Shown here: piece by piece, positions 23,091-35,639 of the stretch | Layout of the letters: every line of letters begins with the position of its first letter | Position numbering within the stretch: position 1 is the stretch's first letter | Origin: Pardosa pseudoannulata | Lineage: Eukaryota > Arthropoda > Arachnida > Araneae > Lycosidae | Length of the DNA: 64,000 bases | Direction of reading: 5' to 3' | Assembly (NCBI GenBank): GCA_032207245.1 | Contig: CM063502.1 | Coordinates: 49,098,404-49,162,403 of the forward strand | Notes under the pieces: generated by a model | What the model was told of the DNA's origin: nothing | The model's input: the letters and a program-made list of their open reading frames with translations, nothing else | Databases searched by the model: none | Made by a program: the position numbers and the translations under genes

Positions 23091-26000
23091 CTATTATTGA
23101 GATTTCAATATTTGTCTTAAATTTATTACACAGTTTTATTATGACTGATTTGTGGGTTATTTAAGATATTTGAACTGTATGTATATTTAGCTATAACAGA
23201 TAAGTTTTAACTACATTTTATTTGTCAAAGTTTGTTTTTCTGTTTCCAAAATACAATTAATCACAATGTGCAAACCATTATGGATTTAAACATCATAAAT
23301 CCTTTTATTTCAATGTATGTAGTTAAATGTTTAAAAAAAAAAATTTTAATATATGTTTGTATAATTTTTATTGCTGAAATATTTCAAAATAATCGTTCTT
23401 GTAGATATTATTATATGAAGCTTGTTTAATACACACCAATTAAAAAATGTAACTAATGAAATTAGGTGTTAGGAAATAATCACTTTAAATTGCCATTTTT
23501 TATCACTATTATTATTATTATTTATATATGCACAATTTAAGATTTTAAGATGCTTTGTCTATATATCATATAATTTCTTTCATTTTGTGCTAAATTGATG
23601 GCAGCACTGGGTTACTTTAAACTTTTACTGTAGCTCTTTACAATAAATATCTAAGTGATTGAAATTCGTAAATTGTGATTCTTTGGGAATTAAAAGAAAA
23701 GGTATGGTCATACATTGACTATTATATGGTGTTGTGTTCAGCCATACATATGTAAACAGTCTAATTACTGTAGGAAATGTTATTTGTGCTTTTTATATGA
23801 CTAAATGACTTTCATTAATAACGTTTTAATGGACATTTCTTAAATTTTACCAGTTAATATACTATTTTTTTCTCTTGACCATAATTAAGGACTTGTTAAT
23901 GACTTTTAATGAATGTTAAGTAACACATAATTCTTGGAATTTTATTACTTGTATATGCATTTTACAAGAAAAATTTTAGTCTGAAAGAAAACCAGGATAG
24001 TATTAAATAATTTAAAGTAAAATAAAGACATTTTCATTAATCATTTCACCCCAAGGAAAGACACTCAGTTTGATACTTATTTATTTGGACAAATTTTAAC
24101 GTTTTTTTATGTCTTTAATCTACTGTATAATTTATTTTTTGGAGTCTTTGGTATTAGTATTAATCAAGAAAAATCAACATACTTATACTTTTGGACACAT
24201 AGTGATTATTATAGTAAAAGATGAATATTTCATTCTTCATACAGTGTAAATTTTTCTATAAAATGTAAACTATTCACGTTGTGAAAAATGAGCTGTGTTA
24301 GTTAATATTTTACTATTCCTTCAAAATTGTTATTAGTCTTAATAAGTTTTTTATTTTTAAAAGTTTGGCAAATGTAACACTGTCTACATGAAATTCTTGG
24401 TATTGCTCTACAGTCAAAGACATATTAGGTATATTTAAGTTACTAAATATATATTTTTTCAGTATGACTTAATGGTTTCTTCTATAGACTGACATGAATG
24501 TAATTTGCTTTCTATGGTTGAAACTTTTTGGTCTATAATCAGCAAATTATTCTACTGAACTTTTTAAATAACAAAAAATTGCCAATATAATCACTGTTTA
24601 CAGAGAGATAATATCAAAATCTTTTATGAAAATGATAATGATAAGTTTAAATTTTAAGAAAACAAAGGGAACATCCTGTATACTTATTATTTTGATTATT
24701 TAAAGCATATTTGGATATAATATTCTTCTGCATATGTTAATATAAGTATAATTATTTTTATATATTTCTATTTGTTTATTATGAAATATTCTTATATTTA
24801 AAAAATAATATATTTCAATGATTTTTCTACAGTTAAAGATTTTGTGTTAATTAAAGTGTTTGTTCAAAGAATTTTACTAAAAATAAAACTGTACAAAGAT
24901 GCATTATGTTAATTAATCTACAATATCAACATGCATCATAAATTGGTGTTGGCTTTACATGTTGGCTGACTTTTGCATGTATAAATGTGAATACACAAAC
25001 TTTACACTAAAATTTACATTCAATGCTCTTTGGCCTGATGAACTATTCAATAGTTAGAAGTATTGCATTAAAGAATTCTAATACATCGCTTGTGTAATGT
25101 GTTGAGGAATACAATAGAAGGATAGATGTTCAATCTGCTCTGTACCTAAAATCGAAACATATTATCTTTAATAAATACAACTTAATAATGATAGGTGTTT
25201 GGTAGAAAAATTATTTAACACAATCACTGTTGATCATGCACCAGCACGTGATCAACATAGAGGAAGATGCGAATGTATTAAGGCAGTGAATGTATTAAGA
25301 CCTTTTTTTACCTTTATGACTTTTTAATTTCTATGTCCCTAGAATGATTAAGATTTTTATATTTTTTATATTTTATTTTTATTTTTTTATTTAAAAGTTA
25401 ATTCTTTTTATTCTCACTTTCTCTACAACAAATTCTTTATCTTCTTCTTCATGTAAGAAAATTAAATATATTCTTAAATTCACTGACGAATATAAGAATT
25501 TTAACTAATTACTAGCACAAGATTTTTGAAGAAATTTCTTTACTAATAATATATTAACTTTAATATATTTATTTCTATGAAATAAGTGTTAAACTAAATA
25601 TTTTTTTAGAATTATTTTTATTTGTATTGTTTGGATATACCCCTTAAAACAGTAATTAATTAAAAGAATAGTATAAATTATAGCATGAAATATTTTATAA
25701 AAATAAGAAATAGTTAATAAGGTGTTTTAAAAATATTTCATTAATGTGTTAAGCATGACATATGTCCTAGGAAATTGAGAGTGAACTCTTTGGTTGGGCA
25801 GCAGTGGCCCTTGTAAACAGAGAGTGGACTTTTTGTTTAAACTGTATTAGTCCCTGGAGACAGACAATAAACTTTCTATTTAAAAGTCTACTATCAGTAT
25901 CCAGGGACAGATGATGCCACTTGAATTGAAAGTTCACTATCAGTATCCAGGTTCTGATGTTACACTCAATGTATTAATAATTTGCATGAATGTTAAAAAA

Positions 26001-26372
26001 GAGTGAGAAAAATCGGCTATCATAAGAATGAAACTTTTTATTTTTTTATAATTATTCATTTAGGAGATTTTTCAAATTTATTGGATATCAGGCTTTTTTA
26101 CTAATTGGAAATCCTTATTCTCCATTCATTATACTTTTATTTAGTTTTTTTCTTAGATAATATAAAACTAGAATGTCAGACTCAAGATAATTATTTTCAA
26201 TAAGAGAACCAATTTTGCCTGTTATTATATGTTTATATTGTATGAGTAAGCAAATGAAAAATAAATTATTTTATCAATTAAAACAGTTATAATTGAGTAT
26301 CTTACATTTATCATAATTTATATAAATTCAAAGAAACTATGCATCATATTGTCTATGTAAAACTCATATATA
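23091..26372. other. A+T-rich non-coding stretch
   Basis: Contains an imperfect hairpin, TGTTGATCATGC..GCACGTGATCAACA, at ~25227-25256, and a short repeated phrase (CTATCAGTATCCAGG, ~25890-25950). No gene supported. Confidence 0.45.
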
Positions 26373-27161
26373 CATGGTTTCCGCACACCTGGAAAGTCAT
26401 GGAAAATCATGGATTTAGACAATGGATTAATTTTGTAATGGAAAGTCTTGATTTTTCAAGTAAATTGAGTAAAAGTCATGGAAAGTCATGGATCCGTTAA
26501 ACTACCAATTAAATAAAAATGCATTGAATTGTTTAATTCTATTTTTACTTGTTATTTGGCTGAAGTTACTGAGTTGGTATTTATGTATTATCTTATTGAC
26601 CATATTGCCAAGTAAAATTTGTTCACCAAGGAAACTCAAAGCAAGAAAGCTTAATGGGTGGGTAAATGTATATTATTCTGGTTTTTTCTAAATTGTAGAT
26701 TAAAATTTTATTAATATAATAATAATTATTTTTTAATAAAAATTAGTTAAGATTTTTGCACAAAATATAAGTTTATCTCTAGGGATATTGTATATAAACA
26801 TTATATGGTTATATTTGGCTATTATTCATGGTCATCTAGATAATACCAAAGTACCCTGAATTCAAATTGGAAACATTTTGATTGAAAAATTGCTATATGA
26901 TTAAACTTAGGTATGTAGATACAACAATTTATTTTTATGTATGTGAGTTTATTAACACTTATAAAGTAAGGTTATAGTTTTTTTATGATAAAATTCCTGT
27001 AATTTCTCTAAAAGCATTTATTTTATTTGTATGTACATCAGAAGTTTTATTCCTATATACTTTAATGAAAGCTTTTCAAAGTCATGGAAAATGATCCGCT
27101 AAATCAGGGAAAGTCATGAAAAATCATGGATTTGAAAAATTTTATTTTGGCAGATACCCTG
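26373..27161. mobile_element. Non-autonomous DNA transposon with GTCATGGAAA subterminal repeats
   Basis: Left end CATGGTTTCCGCACACC; right end reverse complement CAGGGTATCTGCCAAAA. Both sides carry clustered (A)AGTCATGGA(A/T) motifs: three to four within ~110 bp of the left end and three near the right. TATATA-rich flanks could be a TSD but are ambiguous. Similar GTCATGGAAA-rich elements are common hAT-type repeats in animals; that family assignment is inference. Confidence 0.65.
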
Positions 27162-27239
27162 TATATAATTTTAAACTGAACAACTAAATTATAATATTGA
27201 TTTTTGATTTAAAAAAAAAAGTCTAAAACTTGAGTAACT

Positions 27240-27965
27240 GATTGTTGTGTAAAATTAATTTGTATTTACTTTGATTTTTAGGTGTCAAACTTATGCATAG
27301 GTTACTTATATCTGATCAATCTTTCAAAAAGTTGATGAACTCCTTAAACCATAATACTATGTTTTACTAATTCTTTTTCATGTAGAGACACAGTGAAAAA
27401 CTATCCACAGAGGAAGGAGAAGATTATCCCCTTTAACTCATATCTTAAAATTAATACAATACTTACATGTAATAAATGTATACAGCAGTACTTGTGGGGA
27501 AAAGTTAAAACCTCACATACTCCACTTTTTTATGCCATTGCTTTCATGACCTTTGATTTAAAAATATTTGTCAGAATTTTAGTACTTATAATTATACTGA
27601 ATAGTTCCACTGCTATTTTTTAAAAATTTTATATTCTATTTATTACTCTGCAGAGTTTTAAACATAGTTTATAAATTTCATTTGTATGTATGTGAGAACA
27701 AGTTATAATACTTTGAAGAATTAATATTCTAAATTGTCTCTTTTTTAATATTTGTTATAATTTAGATAACTCCTTTTCCTTAGCAGGTACTTGTTTTGTA
27801 ACATCTAATATTTTACAATATAACATTACATTAACAAACATAATAAAAGAAAAATACTATTCCTTTTTGTAATATACATCTCTATAAAATGCTCAATTTT
27901 TTAAGGTATGTAAAATTTTCTTTTATAACATTTAAATTTGAAATCCATATTATGACATAAATCAT
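27240..27965 (+). repeat. Diverged direct duplication, copy 1
   Basis: Aligns with 29575-30145 in the same orientation through TTTGTATTTACTTTGATTTT, GGTTACTTAT, CTGATCA.TCTTTCA, a TTAATATTC.AAATTG block and a long AATA..AAAGAAAA.TAC..TTACTTTTT run. A mariner relic and a (TA)n tract lie between the copies. Confidence 0.65.
27386..27436 (+). other. Candidate short terminal exon (17 codons)
   Basis: A good acceptor (TTCTTTTTCATGTAG) is followed by AGA CAC AGT GAA ... CCC CTT TAA, coding RHSEKLSTEEGEDYPL. The acidic, Ser-rich composition differs from random translation of this A+T-rich DNA. The equivalent position in the duplicate at 29.7 kb does not keep it. No partner exon identified. Confidence 0.25.
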
Positions 27966-28079
27966 GGAAGCAATTAAGTAGAAGTAGAAGTTAAATTTGA
28001 GTAAATTCTAATCACATTTGATTGCTTCCATGACTCATATGAAGTAATGAGGCTGAATTCAGGGGGGGGGGGGAGAAAT

Positions 28080-28470
28080 CTAGGATATTTATAATACTTA
28101 AAGTTTTTTAAAATAGAGTCCTTGGTAGGTGGCATAATTCTGCTAATGAGTTTTCCCTGCCTAAAAGTTATCCTGGAAGTTCTTTTTACAGAATGTCTTT
28201 CAAGAAGCATGTTGAAGGCACTTGGACCTTTAATCTAGCCCCATGTCAAGGTCCTTTTAGGGCTATTTTGTACTTGAAAAAACAGGGAAAAGTGTGAGAG
28301 TCAGATCTAGACTATAGGGGAAGTGATGAGGCCAAGTAGTTGTTGACCACAAAGGAGATGTAGCAAGGTGCATTTTCATGATGAAGATTCCAACTGGCAC
28401 AGATTTTTCCCAGCTGCAAATCTTTGGCAAGTATGGTTATAGACCCATTTTATCAATTTCTAAGTGTTTT
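28080..28470 (-). pseudogene. Mariner-type transposase relic, C-terminal half
   Basis: Minus-strand translation in shifting frames gives a mariner catalytic-domain pattern: HHENAPCYISFVVNNYLAS, a degraded YSPDLAP-like segment (YSLDLT), and FKYKIALKGP resembling the FLFPKLKSSLKG block. A downstream part reads like the C-terminal tail. HHxNAPxH/YTS..V normally follows the second catalytic Asp, which is replaced here. Stops and frameshifts are numerous, so it is inactive. Confidence 0.75.
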
Positions 28471-29265
28471 GGGATTATTTGAACATTTAATATTATATTA
28501 ACTTTTTTCATTAATTTTGAAGTATTTGAACCACCTCCAAACAGAAGCTTCTAAGAAGCATATACTACTGAACAATATCTCGATCATGGCTAACATTTTT
28601 ATAGCCAATATTTATTGAAACAAATTGGCATTACTTACAGTGAAATCTATTATTGTTTTCACAACTATTTCTTTGTTTTCCATTGGTAACTTTATTGTTA
28701 TTCTGCCATTGTATTGATTGATATAGCACTTAATTTTGTTTTTCAAATAATTGTTTAACTTCTTGTTTTGTGTTATGTCTTTCTTTTAAATAAAGCCCAA
28801 TAATAGTCTGTCACACAAAATTTAAGGGTATACTATGGTTCAATAGAACATATATTTAAGCTTCAACCATATATACAAGTGTCTACTGAAACAACCATAT
28901 ATACACCTCAGAAGCTTGTATACAGCTGTTGCTAACTGCTACATTTCAAAGTTTACTTCATGCTCCATTGACTCTTTTATGGGGCCAGCTCAATGCAATG
29001 TACAGTCATATCAGTAAAAAATAGGTCTCATTATTTTACTCAAACCTTGTAAAATTAAATTACTTATATAATGAAAATTTCAAAATCTTGGAATACCCTC
29101 CACTTTTAGTTTTTAACTTATTTGATTGGATAATTGTTTTTTATGGTGTTTATGTATGGTATCATTAATTTACTGTAAAATTTATTTTTAGGTACCTATA
29201 GTATGATTATTATTCAACAAAAACCTTATTATACTTTTAGAAACAGTGATTTTTAAAATAAAATG

Positions 29266-29317
<52 letters not shown>

Positions 29318-29574
29318 ATTGTAAGTTTATCTGCAAAACGTAAACAATTATTTTTCTGAAGAATGAGTTGTATCATGCTAACATTCTGCTACAACTTCAT
29401 TTTACCCATTTTAACAAAGAAATTTTGAGAAAATTTAAAAATACTAAGCATCCAATTGTTTATATAATTATTATGACAGTATATACTTGCTCAACTATAA
29501 TTTTCAAATTGAATATTGGACTGATGTTATTGGTTCTTGGGGAAAAAGCGTTCAAAGCTAATGGCTGACTTTCC
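28471..29574. other. Non-coding stretch
   Basis: Includes the (TA)n tract listed separately. No gene supported. Confidence 0.4.
29271..29315. repeat. (TA)n microsatellite
   Basis: About 20 uninterrupted TA units. Confidence 0.97.
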
Positions 29575-30145
29575 TGTAAAACAAATCTGTATTTACTTTG
29601 ATTTTTTTTAGATATGGGTGTATGGGTTACTTATTATACCTGATCACTTCTTTCATAAGATTTTTTAGAAATTTTAATTAAAAAAGTATTATCATTAGAC
29701 ACAACAGTATGTTTCACTTACCTGCCCTTTTTGACTTTTGATTTTAAATCATCTGTTAAATTTTTAGTGCTTTTAATTAGACTTAAGTGAGTCTGATGCT
29801 TTATTTTATTTTTTTTATTTTGTGTTGTGTTACTGTACAGAAAATCAAACACGCTTTTAAGTTAGTTTGGTATCTAGTGAGATAAAGCTACTGATAATAC
29901 TGGAAAAATTTAATATTCCAAATTGCCTTTTTTAAAATATCTATTATATTTTAGGTAGCCCAATTTGCTTTGGGTGTATTTCATTTCTACTTTTTAATAT
30001 TCTAGAATAATTTAAAAAATACAGTAAAAGAAAAGTACAATTACTTTTTATAAGGAATGTCTCTTTAGAATGCTTATATTTCTAAGGCAAACAGATTTTT
30101 CTGTCATAATATTTAAATTTAAAACACACATTAAGACACAATTAT
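29575..30145 (+). repeat. Diverged direct duplication, copy 2
   Basis: Partner of 27240-27965, about 2.2-2.3 kb downstream, same orientation, with many indels. Confidence 0.65.
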
Positions 30146-31227
30146 TGTAATCAGTCAAATGTAATAGAAATTTAAATTTCAGGGCTAATTTACCTACACA
30201 TTTTAATTAAGGAGTGTGTTGTTTTGCATAAAATATGCTATAATATTCTATTTGTAGCATGAGTAAACTAATTTTTCTTGGCTTTTGTTCTATAATACAT
30301 TTTTATAGACTGTAAGACGAAGAAAATTAAACTCCATATACAAGCTTTTTTACAACATTAAAGAAAGAAAATAATAAAATTTAGGCTAATTACACGTGGC
30401 AGTACCATAATTTCCTGCCTATAATCCTCAGGTGTGAATTTCATATATTTTCAGAAAAAAATATCATATAACCCGCAGCGGCTTATAATTAAAGCTGGAG
30501 ACTAAATTTCCATTTTAATTTCATGTGATTCAGAGAAATGAAAGGCTATGGAAAAAAGCATTATATCTTCTAGTGTAAAAAAAAATAAATATAAACTCTT
30601 TTGCTTAATAACATTTTCTTGAAACTACACAACGTAATTTAAAATAGTGAAAATTTGGATAGACTTGAAGAATTCTATTTTACGCAACAGTAAGAATATA
30701 TTCTAAAAAGTTTTATCATTATAAACAAGAAAATTTCTGTGTATATTTGAGCATGTGCTGCCATCTTTTATTCTTTAAAAAAGATATTTGTCAATTTTTG
30801 CTATAAAAATAATTTTTAACAGCGGAAATTACGCAGTACCTTATAGTACGCATTAGAAGAAAAATTAATTTTTTTAACAAATAATCCGTAGATTATAGGC
30901 AGATAATTAAGGTAATTGAATTGTCTAAGAGAAATTCTTTTATTTTCATTCTGCCATCTTATAGTTCAGTTATTATAGTGAATTGAGTAAATTGAGTAAT
31001 TCTCTAATATAATACAACTGTTTACAAAAATTGATACAATTTAATTAATATTCAATATTTCAGTAATTTTTTAACAAAATATCCTGCTTTGGTTTTATCT
31101 CAATTTGGTGGAATCCAAAAGATGTAGTTCGTATGCTGGCTCCATCTATTGTTAGAAGAATGACTTATGTATAAAGCTACACTATTGGGACTAGATTTTT
31201 ATAAATCATGAGGTAAACCCAGCATAA
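30146..31227. other. A+T-rich non-coding stretch
   Basis: No supported gene, RNA or repeat structure. Confidence 0.4.
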
Positions 31228-31305
31228 TTAGGGCCTGATTTACAGTGGCAAATTCGGCACATGTGACAAGGACCTCACTTTAATGGGTCCCCAATGAAAT
31301 ATTTA
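31228..31305. mobile_element. hAT terminus fragment (family M3)
   Basis: AGGGCCTGATTTACAGTGGC..TTCGGCACATGTGACAAGG resembles both ends of the 34448-35368 element (CAGGGCCCGATTTA and CAGGGTCTGATTTA). No opposite end located. Confidence 0.45.
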
Positions 31306-31659
31306 AACCTAACTCATCAAATCCAAAGATTACTCAAGGTTATGGTAGTAGTGGGTTCAGTGTCTACAATAAACATTTCTGTTCGGCGTAATGAAAGTAA
31401 TTAAAGAAACAATAGATGGAAAAAACAGAAAATCAAATCAAATCTATAACAATATTAACATGATGTTAAACATCAATATTCATTCAGCATGGCGTTAGAC
31501 CAATTGAGTAAAAGTTTGTTAATTTCTCATGATCCAGGAAATTAAAAGGTTTGCCTTTAAACGGAAGACTTGAGTAGAATTTTTAATTAGACAACGCGTT
31601 GGTTACTCATAATTTTTTATGAGAACGTTCTCACCTCCTCGCTCTCTCTTGAGCTGGAG

Positions 31660-31800
31660 CGTATTAAATTCTTGTTTGGATTACTTTTTGCCTAGAGGCC
31701 TAAATTTATGTTTTGATCTTTTCACGTTCGGAGGTTAGGTTAAAGTAAAGATTTTCCACTTCGCTAGGTACTCCGTTAACCCAATTACCTTGACCTTGAC
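31660..31800 (-). repeat. Interspersed repeat, inverted relative of ~19495-19600
   Basis: CGCTAGGTACTCCGTTAACC..ATTACCTTGACCTTGA is the reverse complement of the block at ~19505-19560, and GTTCGGAGGTTAGGTTAAAG matches the adjoining GTTCGAAGGTTGAAGTAG. The family is not identified. Confidence 0.7.
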
Positions 31801-31848
31801 TTGAGTAGAATTAAGTATGTTAAATATATCTGGCTAATATATTTCATG

Positions 31849-31849
<1 letters not shown>

Positions 31850-31898
<49 letters not shown>

Positions 31899-31932
31899 CA
31901 TGAACTATATATATATATATATATATATATAC
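31850..31932. repeat. Two (TA)n tracts separated by TTTCATGAAC
   Basis: TTTCATGAACTATATA occurs both before the first TA tract and between the two, so part of the microsatellite was duplicated. Confidence 0.9.
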
Positions 31933-32144
31933 TTCCAGACTTCTTTACGATACAATGTATAAGCATAGAAAATATATTTATTTTACTTATGCCAAAAAGT
32001 TTACAACACTTATCACTCCTTTTTACCATTAATTACCCAAATGAAACAATTTTGTACGTTCTTGTAACCCTTAACTTAATAAAACAATAGACTATCTGCT
32101 TTTTCTTTCCTATAATAGACCTGCGAAAATCCTGTCAAAAGAAG

Positions 32145-32290
32145 CAAAACTTCCTTGACATCGAGAAGGCCTTTGATAGGGTGTGGCATAGCGACAACAT
32201 TTACAAGTTAATTAATCTTAGGATGCCAGTCCAACTTATACAACTACTGCACTCGTATCTTTTCTATAGATCTTTAAATGTGAGGGGGTA
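32145..32290 (+). pseudogene. Non-LTR reverse transcriptase fragment (Jockey-like)
   Basis: Plus-strand frame: FLDIEKAFDRVWH, then IYKLINLRMPVQLIQLLHSYL and FYRSLNVR. This is the RT A-motif region (first catalytic Asp in LDIEKAFD) typical of Jockey/CR1-type LINEs. Only ~45 codons remain; the YADD region and RNase H are absent. Flanking sequence is unrelated. Confidence 0.85.
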
Positions 32291-32429
32291 TTATGGGTTC
32301 GGACCCCCTACGAAATCATATAATTTAAACAGAAATTTTCATCTATTAATTAGATATGTTTATGTAAAATGTTCTGCTATAAAACAATTATTATACATAA
32401 TAATCTGCACTGCATGAAATTATTCGTAC

Positions 32430-33778
32430 GCTAATTCAATCGTTACATTACATTGTATCAGGAAATTAAATTTTCATCTTGTATATAACGGATGTACCCC
32501 GAAATTATTTTCTTGGTACAGCCTATGGAGTGCTGGTTATTTCGAAATCCTCGTCAGAATTATTTCAGCCAATCAAGAAACGTCTAGGTGGACGACCAGC
32601 TGAAAGTAACAAATTTTTCAATTTTCGCAGGTCGTCACCGTTTCTTGGAAAAGGAGCCTGGTTAAAAAAAAAGTAAATGTATTTCTAAGCCAATCAGAGA
32701 CGCTTACGATGACGTCTTGCAGACGTAAATGAAAAACTCGCTTACTTTCTCCAGGTCATCACCCAACGCCGTTTCTGATTGGTTAAAATGGGTGGTCAGA
32801 TTTACTTCGCGAAATGTATATTTTCGGGAGGGAGGGGAAGTGTAAAAATTATACTTCTGCTTCTATATAAAACTAAATATAAACCGTGTAAGAACTGAAA
32901 GAGACGTATTTAAAAGGGAAACCTTACTTATTTTAACAGTTCGTGAACAGAAATATCTAAAACAATATCAGGGCCGTAACTAGGTCGTGGCAAAGATGGC
33001 ATTTTCAAAGGGAGAATCAATCCTTATGGGCGCCATGCCTTGCACAAAGTTCTTGTAAAATAACAGGCGCTCAAAGGGGAACCGAACGACGAGGATTCGC
33101 TTCCAAATAGAAATAAAGAAAAGTTGAAAATTAATTTTTCTAAATTCCAGTTAATGTGTAGGTAGGGGCGTGACTTGGCAGTTTCAATACGGGGCAAAAT
33201 TTTTCAAAAGCGAATATTCGATAATCCGAAAACGGTCATGTGTTTACCTCTTTTATTATTATTATTATATTCAGTACTTTTTTACTTTATTATTCTATTC
33301 AGTACAATGGCAATATCTTAATAAACCTGTAAATTTGATTCAAAATCACAAAACATTAAGGTTCTATTCAGGTATTCTTCCAAAAAAAAGTGTTCGTTTT
33401 CACAGAGATTGCAAATATTATATCCGTCGCGATTGAAGGGTAGCAAGATCCAGCGGTAACAACTGGTTACAATTTAAAAGTACCACCAAGTAAAATAAAT
33501 TAAGTTGGTAATTTTTTTCAACTATTTACTTTTAAAATTATCTTAGTACCGTGCTTTTATGTAAAATTAAACTTTCGAAAACTGAACTACTCCCGTTCTG
33601 AATTAGTTTAGATTATATAAGCTCAATTTTAGAGACACACATATAATGTATCGACATTGTTCCAGCAAAAAATGCATTGGTAGCATCACTTCTTATTGAC
33701 ATATAGAGAAAAAGAGACAAAAATGCTGAAAAATATTATATATTTTTCTTTTTGTGGCAAAAGTATGGTAAATTTTAA
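32430..33778. other. Non-coding stretch with possible MITE ends
   Basis: CAGGGCCGTAACTAGGTCG (~32970) and GTAGGGGCGTGACTTGG (~33162) look like transposon termini, but matching opposite ends were not found. The 32540-32780 stretch repeats phrases such as CCAATCAGAGACG / CCAATCAAGAAACG / CTGATTGG, hinting at decayed internal repetition. Confidence 0.35.
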
Positions 33779-33794
33779 ATGATTAAAAACATTT

Positions 33795-34080
33795 TAATCA
33801 TTTTTCCACTGAGGCATTATTACTTGGTTCTGGTAAAGAAATGGACGTTGTTGGATTTGCTAAAGTGCTTCAAAAATCATGTTGAATATGAAACCCTAAA
33901 TGTTGGTTATACATTTCATTGCGATTTTATATATTCTGAATCAAACATGGAAGTCGATGGTGTTTTGAGAATTTTAATGGTCATTTGAAAGATGGCAATA
34001 AACAAAATATTATAGAAATAGAAGTTATAGAGGCATTTCCACTGTTAAAGATATTTATGGATACAACAGTAGAAATATAA
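33795..34080 (+). pseudogene. Frameshifted coding-like remnant, unknown
   Basis: Three consecutive plus-strand frames give protein-like text: EALLLGSGKEMDVVGFAKVL, then VEYETLNVGYTFHCDFIY..NMEVDGVL, then FNGHLKDGNKQNIIEIEVIE..FPLLKIFMDTT. Joined by two shifts they look like one degraded protein, but I do not recognise it. Chance is possible in A+T-rich DNA, although the D/E/G content argues otherwise. Confidence 0.3.
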
Positions 34081-34265
34081 TAATGTAGTGGACTTGTGTA
34101 AAAGAACGTGGGTGAAAAAAAAGTAAAATATAAAATATAAAAAAAATGAAAGTTCATCGGATCACTGGTCCTCTAAATTTTAATTCTCATTAGTTTCACA
34201 ATTACTTTTCCATGGAGGCGGATTCTTACTGTTGACACCGATAATTCCTTTTAAAACAGTCTAGG

Positions 34266-34447
34266 CTATGGCGCCAGTTCAACGAAATCTTTCATTATTT
34301 TCGCCATTTCTTCTTGGATCCGGGTGACTTCCAAATAACTAAGGTTCTTCTTGTCGGTATCGAAATCCGAGTTTGGTTCGTTACTTTTTGGAATTGATGG
34401 GTCCCGGCCTAGTAAAATACAGTGATCTCCGCCAGCCATCGCATAAG
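34266..34447 (-). pseudogene. ORF fragment of unknown origin, cut by hAT element
   Basis: Minus-strand frame from ~34437 to the stop at 34266 reads MAGGDHCILLGRDPSIPKSN, continues with a DFDTDKKNLSYLEVTRIQEE stretch and ends in KDFVELAP. Codon use and G+C are coding-like. The frame abuts the hAT-type insertion at 34448; beyond the element I could not follow it convincingly. It may be a retrocopied gene fragment or the last exon of an unknown gene. Confidence 0.4.
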
Positions 34448-35368
34448 CAGGGCCCGATTTATACCCCTGGGGGCCTCGGGCCAAAGCCTTATATGGGGGC
34501 CCCATACATCTTACCTTTCTCGAACTCGAGAGTGGTTCTATTTTATAAGCTGCTATAAATACTCCTGACAAGTATACATTACCTAAACATTTTGTGTACC
34601 TAATGAAATGAATTTTTTTTTTTTAAATTTAGAATTCCACTAAACTAACTTCAAACATATTACAGATGTCTGAGCAATCTAAGTACAATATCTGACTTTA
34701 ACGATAAAACTGTGATATTCTTGATTCAAACTCAGAGTACCTGTAACATTTTTTAAAGGAAAAAGTACTGGTTTAAATTAATAAAAAATTACCATTTTAA
34801 GTTAACTATCATGGGAGATTTTGTTCTACAAAATTCCAAAAATTAAATACTTCTATTCTTAAATCGCCAATTTTAAAACTATCATTATTAAATCTTAAAA
34901 AGAGAAAAATATAGATATCATATGCTTTTGGATAAATATGTTTTCTCTGATTTGTTAACCACTTCAAGAGGGAAAAAAGTAGTTAAGATTTTTTCCCTCT
35001 CAGAAGAGATGAATTTGTAAATTGGTGTCACTGATATGGTTGGTATTTCAATCTTTTGAATAATATACACATTTAAAATGTTAACATTGCTTCAAAGTAT
35101 TTTTAAGCAAATGAAAGCTTACTTTTGGCTTAAAATTATGAAATAAATTTAATTTACTGACTTTTGAAACTCACCAACAACATACACACTCCAGTTTGTC
35201 ATTAACAAAAGAAAATTCATGTTTTCCAGTATACTGACGGAAAACATGAGCGAATTCTGAGATGTACCAAAAAATTAACGTGTATTTTTTAAAATTTGGA
35301 GACCCCCTAGAGTGTTGACCCCGGGCCAGTGGCCCGAATGCCCCCCCCCTCCCTTAAATCAGACCCTG
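34448..35368. mobile_element. Non-autonomous hAT-type element, 921 bp, with 8 bp TSD (family M3)
   Basis: Left end CAGGGCCCGATTTATACCCC..CTCGGGCC; right end reverse complement CAGGGTCTGATTTAAGGGAG..TTCGGGCC. Flanking octamers CGCATAAG (34440-34447) and CAAATAAG (35369-35376) match at 6 of 8 positions. The interior is A+T-rich with no transposase. Confidence 0.85.
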
Positions 35369-35599
35369 CAAATAAGTAAGCTTTGACGCATTTGCATAGA
35401 AATAGCAGATACAGTACTCGCTGATACAGTAGGTACGCAACATTGGGTTATTCTGAATGTTACAGATGAAATGAAAACCAAATCCTTATGTAATAGAAGA
35501 CATTCAAATTTCAACTTTTAAACATGTACACCTACCCAAAATTTCGATATACTGCATAAAGACTTATATTTTCTAATAGCTTTTCAAATTCCCCAAATA

Positions 35600-35601
<2 letters not shown>

Positions 35602-35633
<32 letters not shown>
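35602..35633. repeat. Poly(T) tract
   Basis: Uninterrupted run of about 32 T. Confidence 0.95.
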
Positions 35634-35634
<1 letters not shown>

Positions 35635-35639
35635 TTTTG

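Noticed and set aside
29188..29376. ORF through (TA)n (YIYIYI..)
   Set aside because: Microsatellite translation only; same for 39057-39290.
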